A program made the translations under genes and the position numbers. The notes under the pieces are model-generated. The model had not been told where the DNA came from, ran no database searches, and saw only the letters and a list, made by a program, of their open reading frames with translations. 64,000 nucleotides of DNA from Niveispirillum sp. SYP-B3756 (GTDB lineage Bacteria; Pseudomonadota; Alphaproteobacteria; Azospirillales; Azospirillaceae), in contig NZ_WIDQ01000020.1 in assembly GCF_009495745.1 (NCBI RefSeq), forward strand, positions 1 to 64,000. The letters run 5' to 3'. Shown in pieces: positions 44,158-52,600 of the stretch (positions are counted from its first letter, which is position 1; every line of letters starts with the position of its first letter).

Positions 44158-45111
44158 TTAAGCTTCGCCGACAGTCACCAGTTCGCTGCCGTCGATCTCA
44201 GGATAGCCGTCAATCGGGGTCTTCATCATCTCCGTCCAAGGTTGGTCATCCCGAAAGAACCAGACCATGTACCCTTTGAGCGGCGTGCGCCCCGGTTGAC
44301 GAGGGGCCTTGCGATCAGCCCCGCGGCTGCGTGGGTCTACAAGGGCTAGTCTGTATTCAGGGAGGGCGTCCTTCTGCTTCGTCAGCTTCACCAGCAGTGC
44401 CTTGAAGTGCTTCAACTCTTGCTGTGTGCCAACCTTTCGGCGCAGTTTCTCAATATTGATCCGGAAGCCGGGCTGGTTCCCGCAGTGCGCCCGGGCAATC
44501 TCGTAGAGCCGCTGCTCGATAGGCCCCAGCCGGAAGAAATCGGCGTGATAGGTCAGCATGCGGTTATCGCGCATGATCGCTCGCCACAGCCAGGGGCACA
44601 GCTCTACCGATATACCCTTTAAGGTCTTTGTCTTCCCATCTTCGGATCGACGGTAGGAGAGCTTGTAATCAGACACCCAGCTAAATGCACTATCCTCCCC
44701 CTCACCGCCGGTCTCGATATTGGTGAAAACGGTGGTGCTCTTCAGTCGCTTCAACCCTTCCAGCAGCCGGTCGTAGGCGCCCTCATTGGGCGATGTATCG
44801 TTGACGCGGAAGAAATCGTGGGCGGTGAATGTTACCCGCCGGGAGCCTGTCTCGATCAGCTCGCCACGGTTGACCTTGCCCTGGATAAGCGACGCGATAT
44901 AGATCAGCAGCCGCTTGTCCCACATCGTTGCCACGCCCAGCTCGGTACCGCGAACTTCGATACGAACCGTGCCATCGTCATAGGCCGGCAACTCTGTGAC
45001 CCTCTCCTTCGTCAGCGCGAAGAAGGGAAACACCATGTTGGTCCTGTCGTTGCTGACCTTGCCGACGAGGGGGCTGTCAAAAACCAGGGAAAGTGCAAGC
45101 TGGGTGGTCAT
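44158..45111 (-). CDS. repA: Replication initiator RepA (RPA family)
   Basis: 317 residues: SNDRTNMVFPFFALTKERVT near 19-38 and MWDKRLLIYIASLIQ near 64 are hallmarks of the RPA initiator family, as is FRLGPIEQRLYEIARAHCG near 190. It binds iterons and recruits the host replisome. ATG 45111 has GGAG 8 nt upstream. Iterons lie immediately upstream, as expected for an autoregulated initiator. Confidence 0.92.
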   Translation of the reverse strand: MTTQLALSLVFDSPLVGKVSNDRTNMVFPFFALTKERVTELPAYDDGTVRIEVRGTELGVATMWDKRLLIYIASLIQGKVNRGELIETGSRRVTFTAHDFFRVNDTSPNEGAYDRLLEGLKRLKSTTVFTNIETGGEGEDSAFSWVSDYKLSYRRSEDGKTKTLKGISVELCPWLWRAIMRDNRMLTYHADFFRLGPIEQRLYEIARAHCGNQPGFRINIEKLRRKVGTQQELKHFKALLVKLTKQKDALPEYRLALVDPRSRGADRKAPRQPGRTPLKGYMVWFFRDDQPWTEMMKTPIDGYPEIDGSELVTVGEA

Positions 45112-45178
45112 CGCGGTCTCCAAGCTGGCCTATCAAAATCTGGTATGACAGCAACTGTCCAGCCCCCTCTGCATGATA

Positions 45179-45581
45179 GTCGGCGATAAGTCGAATCTTA
45201 TCCCCCGCCAAGTCGGTGATAGGTCGAACTTCACGCCGCCCTTTAGGGCCGACAGCTGGATTGGTCGGCAATAGGGCGAACTTCTGGGAACGCGGCTGGG
45301 AACGCGGGAGCCGTTCAGCGTCGAGAATCGGCCATCGCGAGGCCATCAACAGGTTCAGCCTCGACCTATCACCGACCAATTCCCTTAGAAGCCCGCATCT
45401 ACTCGCTCTTTCGCCGACCAAACACGGGATTCGGCCGAAATCCATACTCGCCCTATCACCGACCAAAAGTCCTGTTCCTCCTTATCGCCGACGATGATTC
45501 GACCTATCCCACCCCAAGGCTCGCCGGATCACCAGCCGAAAGCTCAATCAATTGGCGACCCTGATTCGCCAGATCACCGAC
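45179..45581. repeat. Iterons of the plasmid origin
   Basis: Degenerate direct and inverted repeats near consensus GTCGGTGATAGGTCGAA. Plus orientation: 45179-45195, 45212-45228, 45264-45280. Inverted (TCG.CCTATCACCGAC): 45361-45376, 45403-45418, 45448-45463, 45566-45581; partial or degenerate copies at about 45483-45500 and 45513-45530. They flank a roughly 80-nt GC-rich gap and are the likely RepA-binding sites. Confidence 0.85.
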
Positions 45582-45629
45582 CAAAAGTCCTGTAACCCCA
45601 TGATCCACCACCGCTTTCGGAGGCGGTAA

Positions 45630-45694
45630 ATGTGTAATCTACTAAATCCATATTGATTCTAATAACTATAAAATACTGCAACAAGTTATCCACA
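45630..45694. other. AT-rich unwinding region with DnaA box
   Basis: An AT-rich segment (45630-45685), exceptional in this GC-rich window, ends in a perfect DnaA box TTATCCACA at 45686-45694. Together with the adjoining iterons this is the probable oriV. Confidence 0.8.
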
Positions 45695-45703
45695 GCTTGT
45701 CGC

Positions 45704-46786
45704 TCATAACAACGCCAGCTGATATCCATCGATATCTGCAACATCGATCATTACCCGCTCGTTATCGTCTGTTCGGACACCATAGTCGAACACCAGATCC
45801 AGCCGCTGACCAAATGCCCTTTCATACAGCCAGTCCGCGATCTCCTGCGCATCTTTCGATGCACGGAACAACTCGCGCGGATCGTTCTCCAACAGCTTGA
45901 GATAATGGTCGATATAGCTGGCATGGTCCTCAATCTTGCCATTGAGCCCGATCTCGCCACACAGCATGAATGACGCCATTTCCGCGCGCAGTTCCTCTCT
46001 GGCGTAATCTGTCGTTCCCGGCATCCCAAACATCCTGGCCAGCCGGCTGGGATGGCCTGTTGCATGGCCAAGTTCGTGGATCAGCGTCGTATAGTAATCG
46101 GCAGCACTAGAAAAACTATGCTTGGCAGGCATCAGGGCCTTGTCGAGCGCCGGCACATACGCGGCCTGGGTCGATCCATGGATAACGGGAACACCCGACG
46201 CTGCTGCGATCTGTTCGGCCGCCTCCACCGAGGCCCATCCCAAGGCCGGCACGATAACATCCTCGATCGCAGGGATGCCATCGATCTGGGACGCGTGGAA
46301 GACGGTGTAGGTCTTCAGAATTGGAATGCTCCGTTTCCGGAAAACCTCTTCCCCCTCGATCACGAAGCTATCGTCCCCGCGATCAGCCGCGAGGCGGGCT
46401 TCGTCCACCTCGCCAGGATCGTCGATGGCCAGCGTGCTCTCCCGGCGTTTGTAAAAGAAAACTGGGAAGCCCTTAGCTCCCTTCTTGATGCGCCACCCGC
46501 GCCCAGTTGCCTGGTTGAAGGTGCAGAACCTGGGGTCTCCGCCCGCCATGCATATCTTCACATCGTCGCCGTCGTCAAACGCGGCAAAGCTGAGGACGAT
46601 GCGATTGACCCCCCGATATTGACGGCCGGTCAACGCGTTAACGGGAACGAAGGGGACATTGATATTGACGGCTGCCGACCAGGAGGGGCGCCAGGGGTCG
46701 ACACCCCTCCTGATCGCGTCCAGCACCGCTTGGGCTGCACGCTCATATGGGGCCATCCTGTCAGCCGGGGTAAATCGCTTCACCAT
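45704..46786 (-). CDS. ardC: ArdC-like anti-restriction protein
   Basis: 360 residues. N-terminal ssDNA-binding domain (DPWRPSWSAAVNINVPFVPV, NALTGRQYRGVNRIVL) and C-terminal metallopeptidase-like domain with LIHELGHATGHPSRL (HExxH, near 240) and AREELRAEMASFMLC supplying the third ligand. ArdC-type proteins protect entering single-stranded plasmid DNA from host restriction. ATGTGCAAACG at 46834-46844 lies about 50 nt upstream. Leading-region-type gene next to the origin. Confidence 0.92.
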   Translation of the reverse strand: MVKRFTPADRMAPYERAAQAVLDAIRRGVDPWRPSWSAAVNINVPFVPVNALTGRQYRGVNRIVLSFAAFDDGDDVKICMAGGDPRFCTFNQATGRGWRIKKGAKGFPVFFYKRRESTLAIDDPGEVDEARLAADRGDDSFVIEGEEVFRKRSIPILKTYTVFHASQIDGIPAIEDVIVPALGWASVEAAEQIAAASGVPVIHGSTQAAYVPALDKALMPAKHSFSSAADYYTTLIHELGHATGHPSRLARMFGMPGTTDYAREELRAEMASFMLCGEIGLNGKIEDHASYIDHYLKLLENDPRELFRASKDAQEIADWLYERAFGQRLDLVFDYGVRTDDNERVMIDVADIDGYQLALL

Positions 46787-46905
46787 GGTCGTCCTCCGAT
46801 TGGCAACTCCTACCCATCAGGGATGACGCCTATATGTGCAAACGACAACTCCAACTTCAAACCTGATAAACTCGAAATATATAAACCTATCGCCACCAAT
46901 TCCTT

Positions 46906-47001
46906 CTAGTTTTCGTCTTCTTCCAATCCGAGGTCGCGCAATTCTTCGTCGGTCAGTTCGACGGCTTCATCTTCGTCATCACGATCAGTTTGATTCTTCA
47001 T
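46906..47001 (-). CDS. Tiny acidic peptide (31 aa)
   Basis: Below the usual gene-calling size but credible: ATG at 47001 preceded by GAGGGATC, frame MKNQTDRDDEDEAVELTDEE followed by LRDLGLEEDEN. Twenty of 31 residues are charged or polar-acidic. It starts 10 nt downstream of the topB stop on the same strand, so it would be co-transcribed. An acidic DNA mimic or partner of TopB is conceivable; no evidence for function. Confidence 0.45.
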   Translation of the reverse strand: MKNQTDRDDEDEAVELTDEELRDLGLEEDEN

Positions 47002-47011
47002 CAGAGATCCC

Positions 47012-49228
47012 TCACTTCAGCCACCGCTCAAATGGTCCGCGCTCCATCGAACTGTCGATATACCACCGTTTCTCCTTGCCGTCGAAACGCGCTCCCAATC
47101 GCTTGACCGTATCCTTTTCTTCGAACTCGGTCGTCAGGTATATTCGCTGGCCCTTGCCATCCATGGCATATGCCACATCGCCACCAGTGGCCGTTTCTGC
47201 TTTCCGTGAAGTGTCACTTTCGCTTCCTCTGTCAGGAAAAATCGCGTGCTTACAGTTCGGATAGGCCGAACACCCTAGGAATGGCATTCCACGGCCCTTG
47301 CGTGTGATCATCCTACCGGTGCCGCAGGCGGGACACGAAGCGCCATGACCTTCGATGGGTTCGATTGCCGGCTTGGGCGGGCGGTCTCCTCCAAGCGTCG
47401 ATGACTTGCCTTGGAAGCGCTCCATCACGATGCCGACCTCTGTCGCGATTGCCTGAAGGATCTCCCCGGTTTTCGCTTTCCCCAACAGAATGCCATCAAG
47501 CCGGTCTTCAAGATCGGCCGTGATGGCAGGATTGACGACCCTTGGCGCTATTTCACTGAGGACGGAGAAAAGCCCCATGCCCTCTTGAGTGGGCACAATG
47601 TATTTGCCCGCGTCCGTCAACTGCCCTCGCACTTTTAGACGTTTGAGAACCTCGGGCTGCGTTCGAGCGGTGCCGATACCACGGGCTTCCTTGAGACGGT
47701 CCCGTTCCGCATCGGTATCCACAAAACGCCAGGCTTCCTTCATGGCGGTCACCAGCGTGCCCTCGGTGTAGTTCGGCGGCGGCTTGGTCTTCTTCGCCTC
47801 AATGCGGGGATCGGCCAATGTTGCGGGGCTTCCGGAGGCGACTTCCGGCAGCAGGACGGCCTTGTCGTCGTCGGTGTCTTTTCCCGATTGGTCATCGGCC
47901 GGATCTTGCCATATCCCACGCCACCCATATTCCAAAGGGACGCGCCCACGGGCTTCGAAAACGTGTTCAGCGCCGTGAACGGACACACGCGCCTTCACGA
48001 TGGTCTGGTTGAACACGAAATCTCCGGAAACCGCCGCCAGATACCGTCTGGCGATCAGGTCGAACAGCTTATGCTCGTCACCAGACAGCGCCCCGTAGGC
48101 GCTTGCCGCCGCCTGATGGTCCGCAAGCACATTTACGTTCGGCACGATGGCGTGATGCGGGAACCCTTCCAGACCTTTATCCCAATAATGCCCTCCCTTG
48201 CCGGACCTGATCGTTGGCGTGGTGGGCGCCAGCGTCTTATAGGGCCCCAGCTGGGCGAGGCCGGAGACGAGGGCGGGAGCGTCCGACGCCTGGACCTCAG
48301 GCAGGTATTTCGCATCTGACCCGATATAGGTGATGAGCTTGTGCTCCTGATACAGCGACTGGGCAACCTCTGCCGTCCTTTCCGCCGACCAGGACCAGGC
48401 AGATGCTCCAGCGGCGATCAAGCCGGCGATGTCGAACAGCATGGGCGGCGCTTGGCGCTCGACCGATTTCTCAACCGAGAGGGGGCCGGACCAGGTACCG
48501 GCCGCGAGAGCGACTGAACGCGCAATCGCTTCATCTGTCAGCGTGTCCCCGATACGACGCATCTGGAAGGAGCCGGCCGCCGTGTTACACCGGGCCGTCA
48601 CGACGAAGTAGGCCTTTGCAACGAAGTTGTCGCGTTCCAGCTGCCGCCGGCAGACGATCGCCAGGGTGGCGGTCATTACACGCCCGACACCGACGGCGCC
48701 GCGTGCTCCCTCTTTGCGGAAGGCGATCGTGGCACCCCGCGTCAGTGACAGATTGTAGATCTGATCCGCTTGCTGCCGTGCGATCGCCGCCTCGCGCAGA
48801 TTGCGGAACTCCGCATTCGGCCGTGCTTTCCCGAAGGCCGTTCGGATTGAGGATTTGTCCTCGGCATTGAAGGTCACGCGCATCACCCGGCCGCGGAACT
48901 TCGCATAGTCCAGAAGCTCCTCGCCGATGAGCTGACCCTCCCTGTCGGGATCGGTGGCCAAGAAGACCAGGTCCGTCTGCTTCAGCGCCTGGAGGATAGT
49001 CTTCAGCCTGGCTGGCTTGCCACCGCCATCGTCCGGCCGCCAAGGATAAAGGCCAGCAGGCGGTATCAGGACATCGTAGGTCCATGCCTTCCAGTGCGGA
49101 TTGACCTCCTCCGGTTCCGCAAGCCGAAGAAGGTGGCCCTGCAAGGCATGGACTTCTCCGTATTGTGAGCCAACGGCGGCGATGACGTTCCGGCGCTGCG
49201 AGGGCTTCTCGGTCAGGACGATGGACAT
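47012..49228 (-). CDS. topB: DNA topoisomerase III (TopB-type) with C-terminal zinc finger and DUF5710-like domain
   Basis: 738 residues. TOPRIM: VLTEKPSQRRNV (Glu7) and FLATDPDREGQLIGEE near 90. Active-site region KLITYIGSDAKYLPE near 304 keeps the Tyr but has IGSD where most enzymes have PRTD. A C4 zinc finger CPACGTGRMITRKGRGMPFL with GCSAYPNC near 635, then IYLTTEFEEKDTVKRLGARF and WYIDSS, a DUF5710-like module. It decatenates plasmid replication or transfer intermediates. Overlaps the upstream gene by TGATG. Confidence 0.92.
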   Translation of the reverse strand: MSIVLTEKPSQRRNVIAAVGSQYGEVHALQGHLLRLAEPEEVNPHWKAWTYDVLIPPAGLYPWRPDDGGGKPARLKTILQALKQTDLVFLATDPDREGQLIGEELLDYAKFRGRVMRVTFNAEDKSSIRTAFGKARPNAEFRNLREAAIARQQADQIYNLSLTRGATIAFRKEGARGAVGVGRVMTATLAIVCRRQLERDNFVAKAYFVVTARCNTAAGSFQMRRIGDTLTDEAIARSVALAAGTWSGPLSVEKSVERQAPPMLFDIAGLIAAGASAWSWSAERTAEVAQSLYQEHKLITYIGSDAKYLPEVQASDAPALVSGLAQLGPYKTLAPTTPTIRSGKGGHYWDKGLEGFPHHAIVPNVNVLADHQAAASAYGALSGDEHKLFDLIARRYLAAVSGDFVFNQTIVKARVSVHGAEHVFEARGRVPLEYGWRGIWQDPADDQSGKDTDDDKAVLLPEVASGSPATLADPRIEAKKTKPPPNYTEGTLVTAMKEAWRFVDTDAERDRLKEARGIGTARTQPEVLKRLKVRGQLTDAGKYIVPTQEGMGLFSVLSEIAPRVVNPAITADLEDRLDGILLGKAKTGEILQAIATEVGIVMERFQGKSSTLGGDRPPKPAIEPIEGHGASCPACGTGRMITRKGRGMPFLGCSAYPNCKHAIFPDRGSESDTSRKAETATGGDVAYAMDGKGQRIYLTTEFEEKDTVKRLGARFDGKEKRWYIDSSMERGPFERWLK

Positions 49229-49560
49229 CAGGCACCCTCCACCAGGTCGAACTGCGAAACCGCTTCCCTGACGGCTGCGAGGCGGTCGAGAACGGTATCC
49301 TCGGGCAGCCTGAATTCGATGCCAGCCGGCGTGAGCAGGCCTACCAGCTCCACCACCATGTCCGCATCTCCGCCGGCGATCGCCCGTTCCACGACCTGAA
49401 ATTCAAGCCCGCCATCACCCATCAGCGCGATCGTCGCCTCGCCAACCAACTCGCTTTCGTCAAATGCCGGCGACCGCCATTGGAGCTTTCCGCCGGGGGG
49501 CGGTAACGCCCGCCCGATCACATGCTCAACATCCTTCTTCAGAACCAGAACCATCGTCAC
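49228..49560 (-). CDS. Hypothetical protein coupled to topB (110 aa)
   Basis: MTMVLVLKKDVEHVIGRALP, compact acidic protein without signals or spans; ends RLAAVREAVSQFDLVEGA. Its stop shares a base with the topB ATG (TGATG), so translation is coupled. The large methyltransferase-helicase gene ends 42 nt upstream. No domain recognised. Confidence 0.6.
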   Translation of the reverse strand: MTMVLVLKKDVEHVIGRALPPPGGKLQWRSPAFDESELVGEATIALMGDGGLEFQVVERAIAGGDADMVVELVGLLTPAGIEFRLPEDTVLDRLAAVREAVSQFDLVEGA

Positions 49561-49602
49561 TCGCCGCCTTCTGGCCGCGCTCCCTTGATGTTGCTGTGAT
49601 GA

Positions 49603-52600
49603 TCATCGTGCCGACATGTTGGGAGACAAATCCGTCTCGCCGTCAGAATCGGTATTGCGGCAATGCCGGCTCAGGACCTGCACGTTTCGACTCTTGTATT
49701 CGTTCAACCAGGCCCGAAACTCAGGCGCGCAATAGAGGCGGTTTCCGCGTGAGAAGAGCAAGTCGGCAACCTCAGGAAGCTTGTCCAGGCCCTTGAGGTT
49801 TACCCCCATCAGCGCCCTGGACCCTGCCCACTCGCCCGTGATCGCAACAAGGCTGGCGTCGGCGAAATACCGTCCCCCCTTTTCGGTAGCGCCTGGGCAA
49901 AACAGCCGGGCATGGCCGCCTGTCCAGACGATCCTCAAGCCCTCTCCGGTACGTGATTGAAGCGTGTCCACCAGTTCACCTTCCGGATGGTCGGCGAGAA
50001 ACTCGCGAACCATCTCGGCTGATCGAAGCTCGACGGGCAACTCGGCGACCGGTCCGGCCTTCTTCGGCACCAGGATGCAACGCCGCCTCAGTCCCTGGTC
50101 GTCCTCATAGGTGACTACCTTGCCGAGGCGATGCTGGTGGGAAAACCGCGCCGCGTCGAACAGGTTGCCATCGAGTACCTCCCGCCGCTCGATGATCGTA
50201 CCCGCTGGGGCGTTATCGAATTCATGAAAGCTGCGCACGGGCCCGGTGCATTCGAAGTTCGGATCGTTGATCAGCGCATAGAGCGAGAGCGCGCGCACGC
50301 GGTCGGTTCCTGGTGCTGCGAACCTGATGGACCAAGCACCCGCATTGTGCTCGCGACCCTTCTGCGGCACCTCCACTCGGATCACAACATGGCGTTCGAT
50401 CGCACCTTCGTTCCCCGTAATGCTGATGCCAGCGCCGGGCACGATGTTCGGAAGATGGCTGACAAGTGCGGCAAGACGATTGTAGGTCGCTTTCACGGCA
50501 TTGGGCTTTTCATCCGCCAGCGCTTGGTCAACCGTTTCAAAGCGCTCAGGCAACACACGCCGCAGGAGCTGCATCGAGTTCTGACGGATGCGCTTCGTCA
50601 GCATCGGCATCGCGTCGTCGGCTGGCAGCTTCGTCGTATCCGACAGATGCCGCCAGCCGGCTTGGATAGCCTCCTGCAGAAAATCGCTCCGCAGCGGTTT
50701 GGCCTCCCTTTCGATTTCCAGGGTGCTGACATAGATCGGTCCCTCGAAAGGGTCGTCCGTGTCGACCTGGGCGCCCTCGAAAAGGACCCGTTGGGTCACA
50801 CGGGCCTTGCCAAGATCCTGCGCCTTAAAGGGGTCTTCGCCCCGCAGCGCATATTCGTTGAGCTTCGCATCATACGCGGCGCTGATCTCGCTTTCCCACA
50901 GCTCCTCCTGCTCGTCGGAGCGTAGGAGAATGAGGCGGCTCAGAAGCTTGTTAACATACCAGAGATCCTGACCGTCCGGCTTGTCCTCCGGCATCTCTAT
51001 CGCAAGCCTGTGAGCCAGCTCTGGGCGGCTCTCAAGGATTTCCCGGCAGACCTCATCACCAACCACATTGAGGATGTCTGGGACATCCGTGTCGAGGGCG
51101 GAGCTTTCCCGATTGCTGGTGACGTTCGCGCTTAGTTTCCTCAGCTTCGTGTTCTGCATGGCCAGCTCGCGAAGCTCGCAGACGAGCCCCGATGACAGCA
51201 TGGAGATCATCGGCCGTGAAACCTGCCCTTTGCGGTTGATCCGGCCCCAGAACTGCATGCGCTCGGCGACGTTGGCCGCGATCTGCAATTCCAGCAGTTC
51301 GCGCTGGCGCTGATCCGCGAATTTCTCGGATGCGTGCAGGCTGATCCCCGTGCTGCCGGCCCTGGTGAGGACCAGCGCGTCGATCTGACCCGAGTTGTAC
51401 CCGGCGACGATCGAGGTGCGAGGGACCTGCGTCCGCTCGACAAGCCGGTCACCGACAAGCATCCGCGACCGGCCGGAGATCTCGTCGCACCGATAGCCGG
51501 CATTGGTGATCGCCTCCCTGATCGTGTCGATTGGCGACAAGGGCAGATCGGGGAACTCCTCGATCATCTCTATCAACGTTTTATGCGCATTCAGCGTATC
51601 CGGATCAGAAATCTCCCTGATCGTCGGCGCTCCATAGCCCGTTCTCTCCGTGATCGTCAGCAAGCGCTGCGCCATCACCTTGAGCAGGTCGCGAAATTGC
51701 AGGCCCACCGGCTCATCGGGCGCTAGGTCCTGTGTGATCTCATCAAGCAGGCTCGCCATCGTGTTTTCGAGAACGATCGTCGGCTTGCGGCCAGCGGCGA
51801 GGGCCTCCAGCGTCTTCTCCACCGTGAATTCAGTCTTCAGCGCCAGACTGAACTGGCGGCTGATGTTGTAGAGCCTGCTTATGACGTTGAAGGTGGTGAC
51901 CTGGAGACGCGCACCCTTTCTATCTGCTTCCGGAACGTTTTTCAGGCTCTTGCGGTTTTCCTTCTTGATCGCGGATACGAACTTGTTGACATCGCCGCTC
52001 AGGAACGCCATCGCCGAAAGGATGGGGCTCAGTTGATCGCAGAGATGCCGATTCCGCTCCAGGCGCTGATCATCGATGTGGGAGCAAAACGTGACGCCGC
52101 TTAGGTCATGCTCGCGCCGGATCATATTCCCCCGTTCCGCGAGCATCCCGGAGAGCGTTTCCATCATAGGCTCACCGCCGAGTCTCAGAATCTCGGGCAG
52201 TTCCGTCGCGTTCACGCTCTGCGGAAAAAGCGGAGCGTAGGCGACAAGGTTTTTCGCATCCTTGGCGAAGGTGGCGCTGGAATAGCCGACCGCCGCCGCT
52301 CCGGATGCAGCCGCGGCGATGTTGGTCGCCGTGTTTGAATCGCCGGCGGCATTGTGGCTTTCGTCCAGCAGGAGCAGGCAGCCATTGGCGACCTTCTCCA
52401 GCCAGGCTGACTTGCGGCCCTCTTCGCTGTTGAACTGCGAATAGGTCGACATCGACAGCATTGCGTCGGAAGGCATGGTTCCGCCCGCCAGGGCTGCATC
52501 GCGAACCTGTTTCGGGGTCGCAGGAACCAGCACCTCCCCCGTGATCGTGTCTAGAATGCCCGTTGCGTCATTGAGGATCAGGGGTTGGCCTGCGAGGTCG

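Noticed and set aside
44153-44166. GAAGCTTAAGCTTC palindrome between convergent genes
   Set aside because: Perfect 14-bp palindrome but without a loop or U tract, so not a convincing terminator; possibly chance.
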